Shown piece by piece: positions 60,107 to 64,000 of a stretch of 64,000 nucleotides of DNA. How positions within the stretch are numbered: the first letter of the stretch is position 1; every line of letters starts with the position of its first letter. The notes beneath the pieces are model-generated. The model had not been told where the DNA came from, did not search any database, and saw nothing but the letters and a program-made list of their open reading frames with translations. This DNA is from Amycolatopsis saalfeldensis (lineage in GTDB: Bacteria > Actinomycetota > Actinomycetes > Mycobacteriales > Pseudonocardiaceae): positions 248,001 to 312,000 of the forward strand of contig NZ_FOEF01000004.1 in the NCBI RefSeq assembly GCF_900110575.1, read 5' to 3'. Made by a program: the position numbers and the translations under genes.

Positions 60107-60896
60107 CCGGGACGGTTTCGAGGATCGAGATGTGACCGTCTCGGGGACGGAGCCACAGCTCGGCGTTCGGCAGGCCGCGCAGGAGCGATTCGGCGTGGGA
60201 AGCGGGGATCACGCGGTCCGCGCCGCCCTGGGCGAGCAGCACCGGGGCGGTGACGGCCGCCGGCTCGAAGCCCCACGGCGAGGTGAACGCGACGTCGTCG
60301 TCCGCCTGGGCCTCGGCGCTCCCGCCGGCCGCGCCGGCGTCCTGGCCCAGCGAGGCCCACGTCGTCTCCAGCGCTTTCCAATCGACGGGGAGGAACTGGT
60401 CCTCGTTGAACTCGGCCGCCTCGCCGTGGGCCAGCCTCGCTTCCCTGCCTTCGCGGCCCGCGCGCGGCCCGCCGTCGTCGATCATGCCCGCGTACCAATC
60501 GAATTCCTCGGTGTACGGCGCCGGGCTCGCGTAACACGTCACGCCCGAAACCCGGTCGGGCAACAGCGCGGCGCACGCCAGCGCGTGCGGCCCGCCACCG
60601 GACGCGCCCATCGTCGCGAACCGGCCGACGCCGAGCGCGTCGGCGAGCTGCCGGACGTCGTCGGCCGCCGACGCGACGGTGCGTCCCGGCTGAACCGCCG
60701 AACCGCCGTAACCGGGGCGGCCGTAGGAGATCACCCGGATGTCCCGCGCGTCCGCGGCCTCGACCAGCGGGGGCAGCAGCGCCCCGGTCTGCGGCGTGCC
60801 GTGATGCCACACCACGGTCAGCGCGGCGCCGCGGCCGGTGTCGTGGACGCGCAGCGCGCGGCCGTCGGCCAAGGTCAGATCCCGAGTGGTCCCCAT
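60075..60896 (-). CDS. Alpha/beta-fold hydrolase
   Basis: 273 residues from the ATG complementary to 60894-60896 (279 from an upstream ATG). VVWHHGTPQTGALLPPL forms the oxyanion loop, YGRPGYGGSA and the elbow MGASGGGPHALACAAL follow, then VLLAQGGADRVIPASHAE with the acid and PRDGHISILET with the catalytic histidine. A cap lies between residues 130 and 200. No clue to the substrate. It overlaps its convergent neighbour by 32 bp. Confidence 0.9.
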   Translation of the reverse strand: MGTTRDLTLADGRALRVHDTGRGAALTVVWHHGTPQTGALLPPLVEAADARDIRVISYGRPGYGGSAVQPGRTVASAADDVRQLADALGVGRFATMGASGGGPHALACAALLPDRVSGVTCYASPAPYTEEFDWYAGMIDDGGPRAGREGREARLAHGEAAEFNEDQFLPVDWKALETTWASLGQDAGAAGGSAEAQADDDVAFTSPWGFEPAAVTAPVLLAQGGADRVIPASHAESLLRGLPNAELWLRPRDGHISILETVPVTLDWLLALR

Positions 60897-60957
60897 GGCG
60901 GCGATCGTAGCCACGGGGCTCGTGAGTGGCTACGACGGTGAGAACCGCCCGGAACAC

Positions 60958-62100
60958 TCACGAGCTGTTCCACGCCTGGAAAACCAGGGCCGGATGGGCC
61001 AGCAGGTCCACCGCGGTCCGGCCGAGCGCCGCGGCGGCCGCCAGCAGGACGGTGCGCCCGCGCGGGGACGCCGCGGCGGCGGCGAACTCACGCGGGCGAT
61101 CGGCGTGCCCCGGGTCGACGATCGCGATCAGCGGCCGGATGGACGGCACCCGGATACTCACCTCGCCGATCGCCGAGCCGCCCGCGAAAACCCCGGGGTC
61201 CGGCGGGGTCGAGTGGATCCCGCACGCGGCGAGGTGCCGGCTGAACCGCCCGGACAGCACGGGGTTGTCGCGAAAGTGCGAGCCGGCGTCCAGCTGCTCG
61301 ACGACGGCCTTCGCACCGGTGGCCAGCGCCGCCCCTTCGGCGCACGCGGTCACGTCGGCCGTCAGCCGGTCGAGTTCCGCCGTGGTCCGGGCGTGCAGCC
61401 CGAACCGCCCCTCGGCCAGGTCCGGCACGACGTCGGTGGTCTCGCCGCCGCGCGTGACGATGCCCTGCACACGCGCGCCCGGTGGCAGCCGCGAGCGCAG
61501 GGCCGCCACCCCGGTGAACGCCTGGATCAGCGCGGCGAGCGCGTCGATGCCCGGCTCCGGGGCGGCCAGGCCGGCGCCGCGGCCGTGGAACGTCAGCCGC
61601 AGCTCGGCCCGGGCGGCCAGCGGGGTCCACGTCCAGGAGTGCGCGCCCGGGTGGAACACCAGCGCCGCGTCGGCCTCGTCGAATACGCCGGCCCGGGCCG
61701 GGGCGGTCTCGTCGGCCGGGCAGCCGACGACCAGCAGCGACCCGGGGTCGCCGCCCAGCACCCGGCGCGCGGCCAGCGCCGCGCCGAGCCCGGCCGCCGC
61801 GACGAGGTTGTGTCCGCGCGCGTGGCCCAGGCCGGGCAGCGCGTCGTACGCCAGCAGCAGCGCGACGCACGGACGCCCGGCGCCGTACCGCGCGGTGAAG
61901 GCCGTCGGCACGCCCGCGACGCCGTGTCTGACGTCGAACCCCTCGGCCGCCAGCTCGGCCGTCAGCCGCTTCACCGCTTCGTGCTCTTCACCAGCCAGCT
62001 CCGGGTTGGCGTGCAGCTCGCCGGCGAGCGACCACAGGCGCTCGTCCAGACGCTCAATCTCCTGGTCCACCCGCTCGTGGCGGGCTTCGTCGGGCTCCAT
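60958..62100 (-). CDS. M20-family amidohydrolase (AbgB/ACY1L2-like) with a substituted metal ligand
   Basis: 380 residues. The catalytic domain starts with ELHANPELAGEEHEA, then LLLAYDALPGLGHARGHNLV, where relatives have GHACGHN; Arg95 replaces the metal-binding cysteine, while His97 is kept. LVVGCPADETAPARAG corresponds to the PAEE segment, and VFHPGAHSW is near the next ligand. The dimerisation domain (LTFHGRGAG onwards) is normal in length. Relatives cleave N-acyl amino acids or p-aminobenzoyl-glutamate. The protein may have lost or altered its metal centre. It is a single gene. Confidence 0.88.
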   Translation of the reverse strand: MEPDEARHERVDQEIERLDERLWSLAGELHANPELAGEEHEAVKRLTAELAAEGFDVRHGVAGVPTAFTARYGAGRPCVALLLAYDALPGLGHARGHNLVAAAGLGAALAARRVLGGDPGSLLVVGCPADETAPARAGVFDEADAALVFHPGAHSWTWTPLAARAELRLTFHGRGAGLAAPEPGIDALAALIQAFTGVAALRSRLPPGARVQGIVTRGGETTDVVPDLAEGRFGLHARTTAELDRLTADVTACAEGAALATGAKAVVEQLDAGSHFRDNPVLSGRFSRHLAACGIHSTPPDPGVFAGGSAIGEVSIRVPSIRPLIAIVDPGHADRPREFAAAAASPRGRTVLLAAAAALGRTAVDLLAHPALVFQAWNSS

Positions 62101-62227
62101 GCGCGGCTACATACCCACCCGCGGGCCGTTTTGACCGCGACCAGTGGGTAATTCGACCGTGGGCGTGAGGGTTCCGGTGGGGAATTCTCGATGCCGACAA
62201 CGACGGGCGAACCGGGACGGAGCAGCC

Positions 62228-63163
62228 ATGACAGCGGGGACTTACCGGGTGGTGCCGGCCGAGGTGTCGTCGATCGTGAAGAACGTGGAGGGCCTCGGCG
62301 CCTCCGCCCTCTCGGCGACCCGCGACCTGGAGACGCTGGTGATCGACGCGCTGTCGTTCGCCGGCATCGGCAGCGGGGTCGCCGCGGCGAATTCCACGCT
62401 GCAGTCCCAGATCGGCTCCGCGCTGGGCAAGCTCGTCAGCCTGATCGGCGAGGTGAACGGCAAGGTCCAGACCGCGGCCAACGGCTACACCGACGCCGAC
62501 AGCGCCGTCGCCGAGGGCTTCGGCGGCGGGACCCGGACCGCGCAGGCGGCCACTCCGGCTACCGGCGGGGGCGCCGCCGCACCGGCCGCCGCGCCGACGC
62601 AGCTCGACTCCCGCGTCGTCGACTCGATCATGCAGTCCGAGGGCGCGACCGGCGAGCAGGGCGGGGTGCCCGAGGCCTACGGCTTCCGGCAGAACATGCA
62701 CAACGGCTACGACCAGATCATGGCCGCCCGGCAGCAGTACGGCATCGGCAGCGCCGAGGAGCACGCCGTCGTCGCGGACCTGATGACCGGCAACGCCCGC
62801 CAGGCCGGCGCGCTCAACTTCACCGACCCCGGCACGCAGGCCGCGGTCATGTCCGGGGCGCACATGCGGGGCGCGGGCGGCGTCCGCGCGATCCTGAACC
62901 ACATGGGCGGCGCGGACATCGTGCAGAGCGCGCGGACCCTCGACCCGGCCGCGGTGCAGCAGATCCAAGGCCTCTCGCCGCAGGAGTTCCAGCAGCAGTT
63001 CCACGACGCCCGGATCGAGTACGACCAGCAGGTCTACGGCGGCACGACCACCCACCAGGGCGGCCACACCGCGAACTGGTGGGACCGCTACGGCAACGGC
63101 CTCACCCAGCGCTACGACCGGGAGCAGCAGGAGTTCCTGGGCTTTTCCCAGCCCCGGCACTAG
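62228..63163 (+). CDS. Candidate type VII secreted protein with a lysozyme-like C-terminal domain
   Basis: 311 residues, ATG at 62228. Residues about 1-95 are two amphipathic helices (YRVVPAEVSSIVKNVEGLGA and SALGKLVSLIGEVNGKVQTA, ending NGYTDADSAVAEGF), the layout of WXG100/EspC or DUF6507-type secretion targets. An Ala/Pro/Thr linker (about 96-127) leads to a compact domain (VVDSIMQSEGATGEQGG, YGFRQNMHNGYDQIMAAR, AHMRGAGGVRAILNHMGG), whose Glu and YG spacing reminds me of small lysozyme-like hydrolases. The end is polar with WWDRYGNG. No ESX genes are nearby. Function is an inference. Confidence 0.72.
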   Translation: MTAGTYRVVPAEVSSIVKNVEGLGASALSATRDLETLVIDALSFAGIGSGVAAANSTLQSQIGSALGKLVSLIGEVNGKVQTAANGYTDADSAVAEGFGGGTRTAQAATPATGGGAAAPAAAPTQLDSRVVDSIMQSEGATGEQGGVPEAYGFRQNMHNGYDQIMAARQQYGIGSAEEHAVVADLMTGNARQAGALNFTDPGTQAAVMSGAHMRGAGGVRAILNHMGGADIVQSARTLDPAAVQQIQGLSPQEFQQQFHDARIEYDQQVYGGTTTHQGGHTANWWDRYGNGLTQRYDREQQEFLGFSQPRH

Positions 63164-63208
63164 CCCGCTCAGCGCTCGCCGCAGCCGCTCGGACACCGGT
63201 CCGGGCAG

Positions 63209-63466
63209 CTACCGGCTTTCGTCGCCCAGCGTCGGCAAGTGGCCGGAAAAGTCGTCGGCCAGCCGGGTGAGCAGGCCGCGCTTCTCGAGCCCGTTCACGT
63301 GCCGGGTGACGTGCAGGCCCACCACCTGCATCCGGGCGGCGATTTCGCCGACGCGCAACGGCTGTCCGGCCAGCTGGAGGGTGGCGAGCACGGTCATCGC
63401 GGGCCGCTCCAGCGTGAGCCCGGCGGCTGCGAGCGCTTGCTCGAAGGGCGCCCGCGGCTCAGCCAT
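63209..63466 (-). pseudogene. Truncated MarR-like winged-helix regulator
   Basis: 85 residues from the ATG complementary to 63464-63466. The MarR core is recognisable (ERPAMTVLATLQLAGQPLRV, GEIAARMQVVGLHVTRHVNG, LEKRGLLTRLADD), but the wing is cut and the C-terminal dimerisation helix is missing, about 60 residues short of a normal MarR protein. It is divergent to a monooxygenase gene that is clearly decayed, so this is probably a broken regulator of that gene. A functional mini-regulator cannot be excluded. Confidence 0.6.
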
Positions 63467-63537
63467 CGCGAGCGTCCGGAAGCGGAGGCTCGCGCCCGGC
63501 ATATTCCGCCTGCCGTGGTCAGCCCAGGAGGAGAACC

Positions 63538-64000
63538 ATGACCAGGACCGTGCTCGTTTCGGGGACCGGCATCGCCGGCCCCGCCCTCGCGTACTGGCTG
63601 AACCGGTACGGCTTCGAGGTCCGCGGCGGCGGCTACCCGATCGACATCCGCGGGACGGCGGTCGAGGTCGTCCGCCGGATGGGCCTGCTGCCCGAGGTCC
63701 GGGCCACGACGTCGAGCTGCGCCGCGGTGACCTGACCGGCCTGCTGTACGGCGCACGACCACGAAACCGGGGTCGACGTGACCTTCCGCAGCGCCGGCAG
63801 CGCACCTTCGACCTGGTGATCGGCGCCGACGGGCTGCGCTCCCACGCCCGAAGCCTGTTCTTCGACGTGGTCAGCCAGATCCACCTGCCGGCGTGGTCGA
63901 AGGGACGGGTCGCGCTCGTCGGCGCCGTTTGCCCCCGCCGGGACCGGACCCGGCGTGCCGATCAGGCCGAACGGGACGGGTGCCTGACCTCGCGGACCAT
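63538..64000 (+). pseudogene. FAD-dependent monooxygenase, decayed (runs to window edge)
   Basis: The start is intact: ATG after AGGAGG, and VLVSGTGIAGPALAYWLNRY is the FAD-binding GxGxxG region. After GFEV about ten residues are missing before GGYPIDIRGTAVEVVRRMGL. After LPEVRA the frame ends at 63735, while the homologous DVELRRGDLTGLLYGA continues in another frame at 63708. Then HDHETGVDVTFRS and FDLVIGADGLRSHARSLFF occupy different frames, followed directly by a late segment DVVSQIHLPAWSKGRVALVG, so much of the middle is deleted. Several deletions and frameshifts show a dead gene of the aromatic-ring hydroxylase type. Confidence 0.85.

Noticed and set aside
1..64000. tRNA, rRNA, prophage, insertion sequence or biosynthetic gene cluster
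   Set aside because: No transposase, integrase, phage or modular synthase domains, and no cloverleaf or rRNA sequence was recognised by eye. A tRNA scan would be decisive.

Overview
The window is GC-rich DNA from a high-GC actinomycete. Dense GC-ending codons, GTG starts, strong Shine-Dalgarno starts mixed with apparently leaderless starts, a translational T-box ahead of ileS, a SAM-IV riboswitch, an F420-type oxidoreductase, an AldO-like alditol oxidase, an AfsQ1/AfsQ2-like two-component system and an MT0933-type small protein fit Pseudonocardiaceae (an Amycolatopsis-like genome is my best guess, not proven). No phage, IS element, CRISPR array, rRNA or tRNA was seen. The content is ordinary chromosomal housekeeping mixed with accessory metabolic and regulatory pairs.

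Layout. 1-2.7 kb: an ArsR regulator cut by the window edge, divergent to an MFS exporter gene broken by a one-base frameshift, then a RibD_C reductase. 2.7-13.5 kb: T-box plus ileS, a MecA_N-type penicillin-binding protein, a K+/H+ antiporter, a SAM-IV riboswitch with a class V aminotransferase, a small membrane protein, lspA and a RluA-family pseudouridine synthase. 13.5-16.1 kb: a glutamine-rich protein followed by a 1.2-kb gene-free segment that holds a 25-bp tandem array and longer decayed repeats. 16.1-23.3 kb: a fused double DUF885 protein, fumarylacetoacetase, an LLM oxidoreductase and a Ppx/GppA phosphatase. 23.4-28.1 kb: a leftward GH65 phosphorylase / beta-phosphoglucomutase-like / ArsR / ROK cluster for disaccharide use.

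28.2-39 kb: a carotenoid oxygenase and membrane protein divergent from a PadR regulator with two operator-like palindromes. Next come a Tat-exported molybdenum hydroxylase (large and 2Fe-2S subunits), a PucR-type regulator, an aldo/keto reductase, and a MoxR/CoxE-type pair of the kind used to mature such enzymes. 39-45.2 kb: adenosine deaminase family protein, an MT0933-like small protein, a TetR/SDR divergent pair with twin palindromes, alditol oxidase and RecQ. 45.3-50.7 kb: small accessory genes, a SoxR regulator with a near-consensus SoxR box facing an FMN reductase, and a carboxyethylornithine-synthase-like dehydrogenase. 50.8-54.4 kb: DUF5994 and an AfsQ-like response regulator / kinase / lipoprotein operon. 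54.4-64 kb: PAP2 phosphatase, LysR, tartrate/D-malate dehydrogenase, a haloacetate-dehalogenase-like hydrolase and pirin whose convergent ends are tandemly duplicated, two more hydrolases, an M20 peptidase with a substituted metal ligand, a candidate type VII secreted protein, and a decaying MarR / FAD-monooxygenase pair at the right edge.

The observations I consider most worth checking are the fused DUF885 protein with its 68-bp identical internal repeat, the 25-bp array, the type VII candidate, the molybdenum hydroxylase with nearby maturation genes, the twin TetR and PadR palindromes, and the tandem duplication across two convergent gene ends.
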